Source of the DNA: Streptomyces venezuelae
Lineage (GTDB): Bacteria; Actinomycetota; Actinomycetes; Streptomycetales; Streptomycetaceae
Direction: 5' to 3'
DNA length: 64,000 nt
Assembly: GCF_008642355.1 (NCBI RefSeq)
Contig: NZ_CP029193.1
Span: 7,954,485-8,018,484 of the forward strand
Below are positions 44,246 to 55,240 of the stretch, piece after piece (the stretch's first letter is position 1; every line of letters starts with the position of its first letter). The position numbers and the translations under genes are program-made. The notes under the pieces were generated by a model. The model searched no databases, had not been told where the DNA came from, and saw only the letters and a program-made list of their open reading frames with translations.

Positions 44246-44866
44246 CTAGTGGGTGGGGGTGCGGTTGGGTTGGAGGGTGGGGAGGGTGGGTGGGCTGGCT
44301 ACGGTGGGGAGGAGGAGTTGCCAGAAGCTGGTGAGGGAGGAGGGGGAGAGCCAGCTGCGGTTGGCGCGGCTGAGGACTTCCAGGCCGGTGGTGGTGGCGA
44401 CGATGGTGGCGGCGAGGCTGTCGGGGCTGATGCCGGGGGCCAGGGCGTGTTCGTCGGCGGCGCGGGTGGTGAGCTGGTGGACGCAGGTGTGCCATTCCTG
44501 GCGCAGGTCCAGGGGGGTGCGTGGGCCGGTGTCGCAGTTGAGGCGGAAGCCGGCGCGGACCACGATGTCGTGGTGGAGCAGGTGGACCATGCGGTGGGAG
44601 AGGTCCATCAGGGCCTGGACTGCGCTGGTGGGGTCGGGGGGTGGGGTGTGGGCGGTGGTGCGCAGGGTGTGGGCGGCGGCTTGTTCCACGGCGTCGGCGA
44701 GGGCTGCTTTGTTCTCGAAGTGGAAGTGCAGTGCGCCGCGGCTGACGCGGGCGCCGGAGCTGATCTCGTCCAGGCTGGCCTGTGTGTAGCCGGACCGCTC
44801 GAACAGCTGGGCGGCGGAGAGGATGAGGGCGTTGCGGGTACGGGTGGCCCGTTCCTGCTTGCTCAC
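44246..44866 (-). CDS. GBL-receptor-family TetR regulator (2), pseudo-receptor-like
   Basis: This 206-residue protein begins MSKQERATRTRNALILSAAQLFERSG, with recognition region VSRGALHFHFENKAALADAV. It shares VVRAGFRL and WLSPSSLTSFWQLLLP with the third receptor, so these two form a subgroup separate from the first. An AAACC-N7-CGGTTT operator lies 40 bases upstream of its start and a second, fully symmetric one about 290 bases upstream, indicating auto- or cross-repression. A role like ScbR2/BarB-type pseudo-receptors is inferred. Confidence 0.85.
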   Translation of the reverse strand: MSKQERATRTRNALILSAAQLFERSGYTQASLDEISSGARVSRGALHFHFENKAALADAVEQAAAHTLRTTAHTPPPDPTSAVQALMDLSHRMVHLLHHDIVVRAGFRLNCDTGPRTPLDLRQEWHTCVHQLTTRAADEHALAPGISPDSLAATIVATTTGLEVLSRANRSWLSPSSLTSFWQLLLPTVASPPTLPTLQPNRTPTH

Positions 44867-44905
44867 TGGTGACTCCCGTCACGATTCGTGTCCAGACCGC
44901 GTATA

Positions 44906-44923
44906 AAACCAACTTGCCGGTTT
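44906..44923. promoter_or_regulatory. Receptor operator AAACC-N7-CGGTTT (site 1)
   Basis: The site reads AAACCAACTTGCCGGTTT and lies 40 bases upstream of the TetR (2) start, within an AT-richer promoter patch (GTATAAAACC). It shares AAACCAACT and CGGTTT with the site upstream of the first SARP, differing only in the three central bases. This is a likely binding site for one of the GBL-family receptors. Confidence 0.75.
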
Positions 44924-45148
44924 GATATCCAGAGGCGGGCCGTGCTCCGCTGCGGGGACGGTCCGGTGTGACGCATTCCGTTTGCCTCCCCGCCGGCCTC
45001 CGTGCCGTGGCCACCTCGGCGGGTGTGCGGGGGGCGGGGCGGGGGCGGTGGGGGCCGCTTTGGCCGGAAGGCGGGGGTTCCGTTCCGGCTCTCCGGCGGG
45101 TGGGGCGGGGAGGCGGTGGCGGGGAACATGCCCGTGACATTAGCCCCG

Positions 45149-45174
45149 TTAAAAACCGTACGAGCGGTTTTTAA
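45149..45174. promoter_or_regulatory. Receptor operator, perfect palindrome (site 2)
   Basis: Perfect 10-bp arms TTAAAAACCG and CGGTTTTTAA with a 6-base centre contain the AAACC-N7-CGGTTT pattern at 45153-45170. It is the most symmetric of the three sites. It lies between TetR (2) on the minus strand and the acyl-CoA carboxylase genes on the plus strand and could control either. Confidence 0.8.
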
Positions 45175-46111
45175 TGAAACGGTGTGTCACCTCTGCCCCG
45201 GTCAGGCCGCCCCCGGGTGCGGTCCCGGGTGCGTTTTCGGGGGCGGTCCGTACTGCCTGGAGGGCCCGGCCTGTGCGGGGGAGGTGCGGGGGCCTGGTCC
45301 GGACGGTGTGCATGGCCCGGGTGGCGCGGCCCGGACGGTCCGGGTGGCGCGGCCTGTTGGGTGCGGCAGGGATGGGGTGGGGGGGCGGAGTGGTGTGGAG
45401 CCGGGGTGTGGGCCGGGGGTGAGGGGTTCGGGAGGCGGGGAGGCGGCCGGTTGAGGGGAGGCGGCGGGGTGTGGAGGGGGTGGGGTGATGGGGGAGGGGG
45501 TGGGTGGGCTGTGCGGGCTGGGGTGGCGGGCCTTGCGTGCGGATACGGGTGCGGGACGGGTCCTGAGTGCCGGGGGCGCGGTGTCGTGGTGGCCGTGGGG
45601 TGGGGCTGGGCGGGGGTGGGGGTGTGGGGCGGTGTTGGGAGAGGGGGGTCGGGCGGGCTGTGCCGGTGGTGTGCCGGGGGTGTGTCTCAGGAGCCTTCTG
45701 CCGCTGGGGGCCTGACGTTGTGTCGTGTCCCGGATGGGGTGTGTGTCCGGGCAGGGGTGTGTGTCCGGGCTGCTCCTGGCTGGTGGCGCCGTGGCGCTGT
45801 GGTGGGGCTGGGTGGGTGGGGGCGAGGCGGGGTGGTGGTTGTCTGCTCGTGCGGGGCCGCCCGCGGGTCGCTGCGGGGGATTCGCGGGTGTGCGGGTTGG
45901 TCGTGTTGCGGGTGCCCCTGTGTGGCGGGTCCCGGGGCTGTCTTGCGGTAGGTGTTCCGGGGCGGGGCCAGAGGCGTGAGGGGGGGCTGGGGTTGGGGTC
46001 TGGGGTTGGGGTGGGTGGTGTCGGGGGCTGTTGTGCGGGCAGCTCCAGGCAGACCCGAGCCTGTTTTGAGCCCGGCGGTCGACCGTTGGCGCTTAAAGGG
46101 GAGGTGGGGTC

Positions 46112-46324
46112 GTGGACGCTGCCGAACGTAGGACTGCCCTGCTCAGGATCGAGCGGGGGCAGGCCAGCGACGAAGAGCTCGCCGCTGTTGCCGTGACACT
46201 GTTCTCGCTGGCCGCCGGCCGGCCGCCGGGCGGGGACCGGATACCGCACGTACCGCGCCGGGTCGCGGCCTGGCGTCCGCCGGAGCCCGCCCGGGCCTAC
46301 CGGGCACCGCACAGCTGGCGCTGA
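46112..46324 (+). CDS. accE: Acyl-CoA carboxylase epsilon subunit
   Basis: This 70-residue protein has the small AccE pattern: RIERGQASDEELAAVAVTLFSLAA near the N-terminus and a Trp/Tyr-containing basic ending (AAWRPPEP...APHSWR). Epsilon subunits stabilise the actinobacterial carboxyltransferase beta subunit in acetyl- or propionyl-CoA carboxylase. The GTG start follows GGGGAGG. The partner beta-subunit gene lies almost 900 bases further on, across a repeat tract, instead of being adjacent as usual. Confidence 0.85.
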   Translation: MDAAERRTALLRIERGQASDEELAAVAVTLFSLAAGRPPGGDRIPHVPRRVAAWRPPEPARAYRAPHSWR

Positions 46325-47207
46325 CACACACGCACACGTCGCCACCCGGTCCGGACGCCCGGCGCCCTGCCCCTTGCCGGGGGGTGCCCGAACCCGGACC
46401 GGCGCGTGACCGGAGACCGGCAACGGGAGCTGGACCGGGACCGGCGTTGTGTCCGGGCCCGGACCGGGGAAGTGGCCTCGGGGCCAGACACCACCGGGGC
46501 CCGGCACCACAGCTGGATCCGGCACCGCAGCAGGGCCGGGCACCAGAGCCGCGCCGGGAAACAGACCCGGAAACAGAGCGCGGCCCGGGCAGCAGGGTTG
46601 GGCCCGGGAAGAGAGCGGTCCACAGCCGGGCCCGGGAAGGGAGCGGCCCGGCAAGAGTGCCGGGCCCGGCACCGGAGTCGGGTCCGGCAGCAGAGCGGGC
46701 CCGGGAACAGCGGGGCCGGGCAGCAGGGTTGGGCCCGGCAGTCAGAGCTGGGTCCGGCAGTAGGGCGGGGCCGGTCAAGAGAGCCGGGCCCGGGGACAGG
46801 GCCGGGCCCGGCATGGAGTCGGGTCCGGCAGCAGAGCGGGCCCGGGAACGGGCCATCCGCCCCCCCGGGGAATGGGGGCTGGGTCCGGGGGCCGGGGGAA
46901 ACCGGCTCCCGGGCCGGGCCGCCCGCCCCCGGCTCGGCAGGGGCGGGCCCCGGTCCCTGCTACCAGGGGCCCAGGCCCCAGGCCTCGGGTCCCAGGCCTC
47001 GGGTCCCGGTGTGCCGGGGCCGGGGATCCGGCATCCGGGTGTCCCGGGGGCTTGGTCCTTGCGGGGTGCGGGGTGCGGGGTGATGGGACATGTCCTGGAT
47101 GTGAGATCCGCTGCAGTGGGTCTGGTCCGTGGCTGCGGTCCGGTCCGGCCGGGTGCCGGGCCCGCCGCGGGCGGGGCCGGGCCGATTCGAGGAGAAAGGG
47201 GACCGTC
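46325..47207. repeat. Degenerate GGGCCCGG/CAGAG repeat tract
   Basis: About 35-40 imperfect copies of a 20-24 base unit (GGGCCCGGCA plus CCAGAGC-like words) occupy 46400-46900. One longer word, GCAGCAGAGCGGGCCCGGGA, recurs exactly about 141 bases apart (46687 and 46828 regions). The following 300 bases are GC-rich with GGTCCCAGGCCTC duplications. No gene is supported, and the tract separates accE from its beta subunit. Confidence 0.65.
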
Positions 47208-48800
<1,593 letters not shown>

Positions 48801-49763
48801 CCCCCGCCCCGCCCGGGGCCGCCCGCCCGGCCCGGGGCCGTCCGCTCGGGCCCGCGCGGTGCGCGCGGTGCGCGCGGTGCGGCGCCGTGGCTCTCCCGGC
48901 CCTGCCAGGGGTACGCGGGGCAGGGCGCCGCCGCCCCCGGCCCCGCGCCCGCGGGGCCCCGCCCCCGCCCCCGGCCCCCGCCCGGCGTCCGGCCGCCCGG
49001 AACCACCCGGCCCGCCCCGCGGCCCGGGAACCGGGGACCGGGAACTGGGGGCCGGGGTGAAGTCCCGTATGTCAGCCGCGCGTCCGCCGCAGTCGAGGGG
49101 CCGCGCTCCCCCCCCACCCCCCTCAGGCCCTCGCCTCCGGCAGGGCAGGACTCCAAGGAACGGATTGCAGGGGACTCCGGGCCGCCTCGCGGGGCCCGGG
49201 GGCGGACGGGTCGGGACCTGAGGGTCTGGGGGAGGGGAGGGGGAGCTGCGGGCTGCCCCGGCCACCGCAACGCCGGCCGCCAACCAGCAACTGCCGGCCG
49301 CCCACCACTGGCGGCCACCAGCCGCCGGGCCGGCAGCCCGTACCGGGTGGCCGTAACGTCGGCTGCCTGACCGGCAGTCGGCAACCACAACGCCGGCCGC
49401 CCGCCGCCGTAACGTCAACTGTCCACCAGCCGCCGACCGGCAACCGTCAGCGGGCAGCCGCCACGCAGCAACTGCCAGCAGGCAACTGCCCACCCCCAGC
49501 CACCCGCCACCAACCGCTGTCCGGCAGCCGCCAGTCAGCAGCAGCCAACCGCCAACCGGCCACCGCCCACCCCGAATCGGCAGTCGCCGACGGGCAGCTG
49601 CCAACCGGTAGTCGTCAGTCCGCAGTCGGCTGCGGCGGGCAGCCGTCTGGGCTGGGGCGGGAGTCGGCTTACGGTGGGCGGCGGCCGCCCCGCCTCCGCC
49701 ATGGGGGGCGCGGGCCGGCCTGCCGGAGGTGCCCGTGTCCGTGCCCAGTCCAGGAGAGCCACG
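48801..49763. repeat. Gap of C/G-rich repeats including a 9-bp tandem and a CAACTGCC family
   Basis: A 9-bp unit GTGCGCGCG is tandemly repeated near 48856-48884. From about 49255 to 49640 the + strand consists of a degenerate family built on GCAACTGCC, GGCCGCCCACC and CAGCCGCCA words of roughly 20-30 bases. No gene is supported. The right edge contains the promoter of the third TetR gene. Confidence 0.6.
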
Positions 49764-50495
49764 ATGGTGCAGCAGGAACGTGCCGCGCGCACGCGGGAGT
49801 CACTGATGCGGGCGGCCGCCGAGGTGTTTGCCGAGGAAGGCTTCGTACCGGCCACGCTGGGCACCATCAGCCGGCGGGCCGGGGTCAGCACCGGCGCCCT
49901 GCACTTCCACTTCGAGAACAAACAGGCCCTGGCCCGCGCCGTGGAGGCGGCCTCGCTGGCCACCTTGCACCGCATCACCCGCCAGGCCGAGGAACACCAC
50001 AGCAGCCCGCTGCCGCGTCTGGCCGCGGCCGGGAACGCCCTGCTGCACGCCCTGGAACAGGACATCGTGGTACGCGCCGGGTTCCAGCTGGTGGGCCCCG
50101 CCCCCTGGCGCACCGACCCGCTGGACCTGCGCGGCGCCTGGCAGCGCTGGGTCGAGACGCTGCTGCACACCGCCCGCCGCCAGGGCGCCCTGGCCGGCGG
50201 CGTCAGCCCGGCCGCCGCGGCGGCAGCCGTCGTCGCGGCCACCGTCGGTTTCGCCGCGCTGGGCCGCACCGACCCCCGGTGGCTCTCCCCGCGCACCCTG
50301 GCCCAGTACTGGGACCTCCTGCTGCCCCGCCTCACCCCCCACCCCGCCACGCCCCCTGCCCCCGCCACGCCCCCTGCCCCCGCCGCTCCCACTGCCCCCG
50401 CCGCCCCGGGCGCCCCGGGCGTCCGGGAGGGCCGAAGCGGCCCCGGCGGCCGGGGCGCCGCCCCGCACGGCCCCCGCCGCCCCCGGCGCCCGTAA
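49764..50495 (+). CDS. GBL-receptor-family TetR regulator (3)
   Basis: This 243-residue receptor-family protein opens VQQERAARTRESLMRAAAEVFAEEG and has VSTGALHFHFENKQALARAV. Its ligand domain shares DIVVRAGF and WLSPRTLAQYWDLLLPRL with TetR (2), marking the two as close paralogues. The last ~45 residues are a Pro/Ala/Thr repeat (TPPAPATPPAPAAPT) and an Arg/Gly tail absent from normal members. GGAGAG precedes the ATG. It lies upstream of the two SARP genes and probably helps control them. Confidence 0.85.
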   Translation: MVQQERAARTRESLMRAAAEVFAEEGFVPATLGTISRRAGVSTGALHFHFENKQALARAVEAASLATLHRITRQAEEHHSSPLPRLAAAGNALLHALEQDIVVRAGFQLVGPAPWRTDPLDLRGAWQRWVETLLHTARRQGALAGGVSPAAAAAAVVAATVGFAALGRTDPRWLSPRTLAQYWDLLLPRLTPHPATPPAPATPPAPAAPTAPAAPGAPGVREGRSGPGGRGAAPHGPRRPRRP

Positions 50496-51012
50496 CCCCC
50501 GGAGGCTCCCCGCCCCCCCCGGGGCGCTCCCTGGCGTGACGGCGGCCCGCACCGGCACATCCCGTGCGGGCCCGCCCCCCGGGGCGACCGGAAGTCACGG
50601 CGTCCACGGCGTCCCGGAGGGGGCCGGGGAATCCCGGGCGTCCGGGCCCCGAGGGTGCTCTCCCGGGCACGGCACTCCGGAAGCCACTCCGCGCCCCGCC
50701 TCCCTCACTCGCCCCGCCCGCCCCCGCCCGCCCCCGCCCGGCCCTGCCCGGCCCTGCCCGGTGGAGCCCGCGTGGACGCCGGACCGTCCCCGGGCGGGGC
50801 ACCGGAGGTGCCCTTCCGGGCCCCGGAACCCCCTCCCAGACCCTCCGGAAACCACCCCCTCAGACCCCGCAATTGCCCCTTCCTAACCCCGGAACCGCCC
50901 CCGCAGGGCACCAGGCCCGCCCCCACGGCCCCCGGGCGGCCCCGGCCCCCTGCCCGGGTCCCGTCAAGTCCCCGTGAAACCACGGGACTTCAGCCGCTGT
51001 TAGACCCAACGT

Positions 51013-51036
51013 AAAACAGCGGGCACCCGCTGTTTT
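51013..51036. terminator. Hairpin AAAACAGCGGG/CCCGCTGTTTT
   Basis: Perfect 11-bp arms with a 2-base spacer end in TTTT on the + strand and in TTTT on the minus strand as well. It lies about 520 bases after TetR (3), so it could terminate that transcript. Its symmetry also allows an operator role. Confidence 0.55.
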
Positions 51037-51133
51037 GCCGTCCCGGCCAGGCCCAGGGGGTCATTCCGCCCGTGCCGGATCGGCCACCCGCGGCCGGAAC
51101 CCGCCGGTCCATACCCGCGTGACCTGCCCCTTC

Positions 51134-51151
51134 CTCAAGATCCACTCAAGA
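51134..51151. promoter_or_regulatory. Direct heptamer repeat CTCAAGA, 11-bp period (SARP-site-like)
   Basis: CTCAAGA occurs twice with a 4-base spacer, exactly one helical turn apart. SARP activators bind such heptamer direct repeats with 11-bp periodicity upstream of the -10 element. The repeats lie about 65 bases before the TTGACA of the first SARP promoter; a partner -10 is not obvious. Confidence 0.4.
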
Positions 51152-51193
51152 AATGGCAGGCAGATCACCTGAAGTGGACTCCAGCGCAACTAG

Positions 51194-51211
51194 AAACCAA
51201 CTACGCGGTTT
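51194..51211. promoter_or_regulatory. Receptor operator AAACC-N7-CGGTTT (site 3) before SARP 1
   Basis: The site reads AAACCAACTACGCGGTTT and ends 4 bases before a TTGACA -35 hexamer. It matches site 1 except for three central bases. Receptor binding here should block RNA polymerase, and ligand release should switch the SARP on. Confidence 0.75.
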
Positions 51212-51215
51212 TGTA

Positions 51216-51244
51216 TTGACAGGGCTCCGCGAATCTATTTGAAT
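51216..51244 (+). promoter_or_regulatory. SARP 1 promoter (TTGACA - 17 - TTGAAT)
   Basis: A consensus -35 TTGACA (51216-51221) and a -10-like TTGAAT (51239-51244) are separated by 17 bases. The start codon of the first SARP lies 75 bases downstream. The adjacent operator suggests repression by a GBL-family receptor. Confidence 0.6.
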
Positions 51245-51318
51245 CTGGGTGCGGTAAGGGGATCGGCTCCGCGAGCGGCTTCGACGCGAGCGGCAACAAC
51301 CACCTTCAGGGGGACGCT

Positions 51319-52281
51319 GTGGACATCGAGGTACTCGGCGCACTGGCGGTGCGGGAAAATGGCCTGTCCGTCACGCCCACGGCCCCCAAGCCCCGGCAGG
51401 TGCTGGCGCTGCTGGCGCTGCACGCCGACCGGATGGTGCCGGTGTCCGCCCTGACCGAGGAGCTGTGGGGCGCCGCCCCGCCGCGCAGCGCCCGCACCAC
51501 CTTGCAGACCTACGTCCTGCAGCTGCGCGAGCTGATCGCCGCCGCGCTGGAGCGCGACAGCGCCCCGGACACCGCGCCGGGCACCCCCGCCGCGCCGGGC
51601 GCCCCGGGCGGGGGGCGCAGTGCCAAGGACGTGCTGGTGACGATGCCCGGCGGGTACCTGCTGTGCAGCGGCGGCGGCACCAGCGACGTGCGGACCTTCG
51701 AGCGGCTGGCGGGCGCCGGCTACCGGGCCATGGACGCCGGGGACTGCGCCGGCGCGGCCCGCCAGCTGCGTGAGGCGCTGGCCCTGTGGTCGGGCACCGC
51801 CTTCGCCGACGTGCAGGCCGGCCCGCAGCTGCAGATGGAGATCAAGCGCCTGGACGAGAGCCGGCTGTGCGCGCTGGACCGGCGCATCGAGGCCGACCTG
51901 CGCCTGGGCCGCCACCGCGAGCTGCTGGCCGAACTGACCGTGCTGGTCAACGGCTACCGCACCCACGAGAGCCTGCACGCCCAGTACATGCTGGCCCTGC
52001 ACCGCTCCGGCCGGCGCGGCGAGGCGCTGGACGCCTACCAGCGGCTGCGCACCACCCTGGTGCACGAGCTGGGCCTGGAGCCCTCGGCCCGGCTGCGGCG
52101 CCTGCAGCGCTCCATCCTGACCGCCGGCCACGACCTGGCCGCCCCCGCCCCCGTCCCGGCCCCCGCCGCGGCGGGGGCCGGCGCTGCCGCCGCCCCCGGG
52201 GCCCCGGCCCCGGCCCCGGGGGCGGGTGCGGCGGCTCCGGCGCCCCCGGCCGTGAAGGTACGGCTGGTGCCCACCGGCTGA
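51319..52281 (+). CDS. SARP pathway activator (1)
   Basis: This 320-residue Streptomyces antibiotic regulatory protein has an OmpR-like winged helix (residues about 1-95: KPRQVLALLALHADRMVPVS; RTTLQTYVLQLRELI). A bacterial transcriptional activation domain follows (about 110-260: YRAMDAGDCAGAARQLREAL; ALHRSGRRGEALDAYQRLR), then a Pro/Ala/Gly tail of about 50 residues. GTG start after AGGGGGA. Its promoter carries a receptor operator, so it is probably the node that turns the signal into pathway activation. Confidence 0.9.
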   Translation: MDIEVLGALAVRENGLSVTPTAPKPRQVLALLALHADRMVPVSALTEELWGAAPPRSARTTLQTYVLQLRELIAAALERDSAPDTAPGTPAAPGAPGGGRSAKDVLVTMPGGYLLCSGGGTSDVRTFERLAGAGYRAMDAGDCAGAARQLREALALWSGTAFADVQAGPQLQMEIKRLDESRLCALDRRIEADLRLGRHRELLAELTVLVNGYRTHESLHAQYMLALHRSGRRGEALDAYQRLRTTLVHELGLEPSARLRRLQRSILTAGHDLAAPAPVPAPAAAGAGAAAAPGAPAPAPGAGAAAPAPPAVKVRLVPTG

Positions 52282-52981
52282 CCCCCCCCGCGGGGCCGGC
52301 GCCCGGCCGGCAGCGGGCGGCCCCCGCCCGTCCGCCCCGCCCCTTCGGGCCGGCCCCCTGCCGCCTGCCCTTCCCCTTCTTCCCCACGCACTCGCCCGCC
52401 GCGAGATCTGCGGCGGGCGAGCCGCGTGGAGAGCGCGTGCGCCGCCCCCACCGGCCACGCCGTGCACCACCGCGTACCACCGCCGGCTGGCGCGCCCCAC
52501 CGCGCAGCGGGCCCGTGCACCCGTGCACCGCACGGCATGCACGGCAGCTGGAACCGTTCACGGACGTGTAAAGGACTTCGAGGAGCGAGGGGGAGGGCGG
52601 GCGGGTGGTGCGCGACAACGTTTCCTTGCCGGCCGCACGGACTTCACCCCGGGCCAGGCGCACCTGGCCCGCGCCGCCTACCGTGCAACCCGCAGGCACC
52701 GCACGGCGCCTGACGCCGCCTCACCCGGCCCGGCCCCGGCACGCGGACCGCACCCCGCGCCGGCCGGCCCCCCAGCCCCAGCCCGAGCCCCAGCCCCTGC
52801 CCCAGTCCCTGTTCCGGTTCGGGTTCTGGTTCCGGCTCCTGTCCCGGTTCCGGTTCCTGGTGCACCACCGGGGCCCGGTGGCCCGTACGGCGAAAGGAGG
52901 ACGCCCCGCACCCGACACGAGAGCGCCCGCGGCGACGGAATGCAGTCAAGACACACACTCGACGAAGTACGGAGAACACCC
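52282..52981. other. Gap between the two SARP genes
   Basis: This 700-base gap is C-rich on the + strand. Between about 52800 and 52865 runs a degenerate GGTTC(C/T) hexamer repeat (TTCCGGTTCGGGTTCTGGTT-like). A short AT-richer segment near 52555-52580 could hold a promoter. No gene is supported. Confidence 0.5.
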
Positions 52982-53803
52982 ATGAAGATTCAGGTTCTGG
53001 GTCCGTTGAGCGCCGAGGTCAACGGGGGATCGATTGTTCCGACGGCACGCAAGCCGCGGCAGATCTTGTCCCTCTTTGCCCTCTATCCCGGACAGGTCAT
53101 GCCTGTTCCCACGCTCATGGAGGAACTCTGGGGCACCGAACCGCCCCAGAGCGCGCTGACCACCCTGCAGACCTACATCCTCCAGCTGCGCCGGCACCTG
53201 GGCACCGCACTGGGGCCCGGCACCCCCGGCACCGCCAAGGAGGTCCTGGCCACCCGGCACGGCGGCTATCTGATGCAGATACCCCCCGAGGGGGTGGACG
53301 TGCACGAGTACGACCGCCTGGCCACCGAGGGCCGTACCGCCTTCGAGAACGGCGACGACGCCACCGCCGCCGACCGCTTCCGCCAGGCCCTGGCGCTGTG
53401 GCGCGGGCCCGCGCTGGTGGACGTGCGGGTGGGCCCCATCCTGGAGATCGAGGTCATGCGGCTGGAGGAGTCCCGCCTGGGCACCGTGGAGCGGCGCATC
53501 GACGCCGACCTGCGCCTTGGCCGGCACTCCGAGCTCATCGCCGAGCTCACCGAACTGACCGCGCGCTACCCCCAGCACGAGGGGCTGCACTCGCAGGCCA
53601 TGGTGGCGCTGTACCGCTCGGGGCGGCAGGCCTCGGCCCTGGAGATCTACCGCAAGCTGCGCATCCGCATGATCGAAGGACTGGGGGTGGAGCCCTCCCC
53701 GCAGGTGCAGCGGCTGCACCAGGCGATGCTGGCCGTCGACCCCCAGCTGGACGTCACGGCCGGACCGCGGCGCACCTCCACGTTCGACCTCTACGCGGCC
53801 TGA
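52982..53803 (+). CDS. SARP pathway activator (2)
   Basis: This 273-residue SARP of the ActII-ORF4/RedD size class has an N-terminal winged helix (MKIQVLGPLSAEVNGGS; KPRQILSLFALYPGQVMPV; LTTLQTYILQLRRHL). Its activation domain contains FENGDDATAADRFRQALALW and VALYRSGRQASALEIYRKLR. GGAGA precedes the ATG by 7 bases. It is a paralogue of the first SARP without the Pro-rich tail and is closest to the biosynthetic genes, so it may be the final activator, as in SrrY/SrrZ-type cascades. Confidence 0.9.
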   Translation: MKIQVLGPLSAEVNGGSIVPTARKPRQILSLFALYPGQVMPVPTLMEELWGTEPPQSALTTLQTYILQLRRHLGTALGPGTPGTAKEVLATRHGGYLMQIPPEGVDVHEYDRLATEGRTAFENGDDATAADRFRQALALWRGPALVDVRVGPILEIEVMRLEESRLGTVERRIDADLRLGRHSELIAELTELTARYPQHEGLHSQAMVALYRSGRQASALEIYRKLRIRMIEGLGVEPSPQVQRLHQAMLAVDPQLDVTAGPRRTSTFDLYAA

Positions 53804-55240
53804 ACCACCCGGCACCGGGCGGCGGACACCGGCACCCCGGGCACCTGGCACCGGGTGGCAGGGGCCGGGCACCTGGCCACCGGCGGCCCGGTGCCCGGCC
53901 CCTTGGCCACAGGCCGGCCGGCAGCCGGGCATCCGGCCCGCGCCGGGCCCCGGCCGCCCGGCGCGGGCCGTCCGGCTCCCGGCTGTCTGGCCAGGTCCGG
54001 GCGCTGTCCGGCCGTCCGGCCCACCCGCCTGATCGCCGGCCGCCGGCCGCCGGCCGCCGGCCGCCGGTTGCCGGTTGCCGGTCTCGGCTCACGGTGCCCG
54101 GCCAGGGCTCCGGCCGTTCCGTCTGGTCGCCGGCCGTCCTGTCGTCCTGGCTGTCGGTCTTTCACTTTCGGTCGTCTGGTGCGGGGCCAGTGGGTGACGG
54201 GCCGCTGGGCCTGGGCTGCCAGGGTTGTCTGGCCGGCGGCCGTCCGCCTTGGGCTGTCCGGCCGCCGGTTGACCGGCTCCCGGACGGCCGGGCAGGCCCA
54301 GTTGGGTCCAGGGCGTTCCGGCAGCACGGCGGGCGTGCGTGCCAGACGGCGGCCCTCCGGCCGGGGCCAGGACACAGGGCCTGACGTTCGGCTCGGGACG
54401 CCCGGTGGCCGGCTGTCCAATCGCCGGCTGTCCGGCTTCCGGCCGGTCGGCCGAGGCTGCTTGGCCGACCGGCTGTCCGGCCACGGCCGCTGCTTCGTCC
54501 GCTCGGGCCACAGTCACCGGCCCCCGGCTACCGGCTGTCCGGCTGCGGACACCTAATCGGCGCTCGTCCGCCTGCCCGCCGTCGGGCCACGGCCACCTGG
54601 CCACTAGCCCTTTGACCACTGGCCGTCCGCCTGCCGGCCGTCCGGCCACGGCCGCCCGGTCACCACGAGTCCGGCCCCTGGCTGTCGGGCTTTGGCCGTC
54701 TGGGCACCAGCTCCCTTTTCGGTTACGGCCATCTGGTCACCACCCGCCCGACCGCGCCCGCTATCCGGGTACGGCCCCCGGCGCCCGGCGGCCACGCCAC
54801 CGGGCATCCAGCCACCCCGCACCACCCGGGCCGCACCACCGGGGGGCCGCACCACCGGGGCGCCCAGCCCCGTGCAGCACCCGCGCCGGGCGCCCGCTGC
54901 CCGCCTGCGGTGCCCGGTCACGCGGGCGGGTCCCGGGCCGCGGCGCGGGCCGCAGCACCAAGCAGTACCAAAGGGGCTGGGGCTGGGGCGGGCCCCGTCT
55001 TCGGTTCGGTGCGCGTGCCCGGCGCGGGACGAGGCGGACTCGAGCCGTCTGCGGGCACGCGTCGAGCCGGATGGGGCACACTGCACAGACCACCGGCCCC
55101 ACTCCGGACGCGCTCCACCCCGAACCTGCCTGCCCGTCACCGGGCCCCGGCCCCGACCCGCCGCGTTGCACCACCCGGCCCGGTCCGGCCGGACTTGCCA
55201 CGACCAGTCGCGTGCACAACGCGAGAGAAAGGGGGGCCCG
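53804..55240. repeat. 1.4-kb CCGGC/GTCCGG repeat tract before the aromatase gene
   Basis: The + strand from 53.8 to about 54.75 kb is built from short words CCGGC, GTCCGG, GGCCGCCGG (a perfect GGCCGCCGGCC run lies near 54038-54065), CCGGCTGTCC and CGGCCACGGCC. Unit lengths are irregular at roughly 12-25 bases. From 54.75 to 55.2 kb the sequence is C-rich without clear repeats. All open frames are Arg/Pro/Gly/Ala low-complexity. No gene is supported. Confidence 0.6.

Larger units (their letters stand above)
44867..46111. other. Long gap with two operators and G-rich repeats
   Basis: This 1.2-kb region between the divergent TetR (2) and the acyl-CoA carboxylase epsilon gene holds two receptor operators at its left (listed separately). 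G-rich, stop-poor DNA then fills the interval from 45.2 to 46.0 kb. No gene is supported there. A CGGTCGACCG palindrome at 46076-46085 and a GGGGAGG ribosome-binding site lie just ahead of the epsilon gene. Confidence 0.5.
50496..51318. other. Regulatory gap before the first SARP gene
   Basis: The left part (to about 50990) is C-rich with runs of CCCGCCCG and no gene. The right part becomes AT-richer and holds, in order, a hairpin at 51013-51036, paired heptamers at 51134-51151, a receptor operator at 51194-51211, and a TTGACA/TTGAAT promoter. These are listed separately. Confidence 0.55.

Noticed and set aside
45149..46672. Minus-strand ORF of about 500 codons from the palindromic operator region
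   Set aside because: Pro/Arg-rich, begins inside an operator palindrome, and overlaps the well-supported epsilon-subunit gene.
53855..55240. Several Arg/Pro/Gly ORFs across the CCGGC repeat tract
   Set aside because: All frames on both strands are open at once, as expected of extreme GC repeats; no ribosome-binding site or family resemblance.
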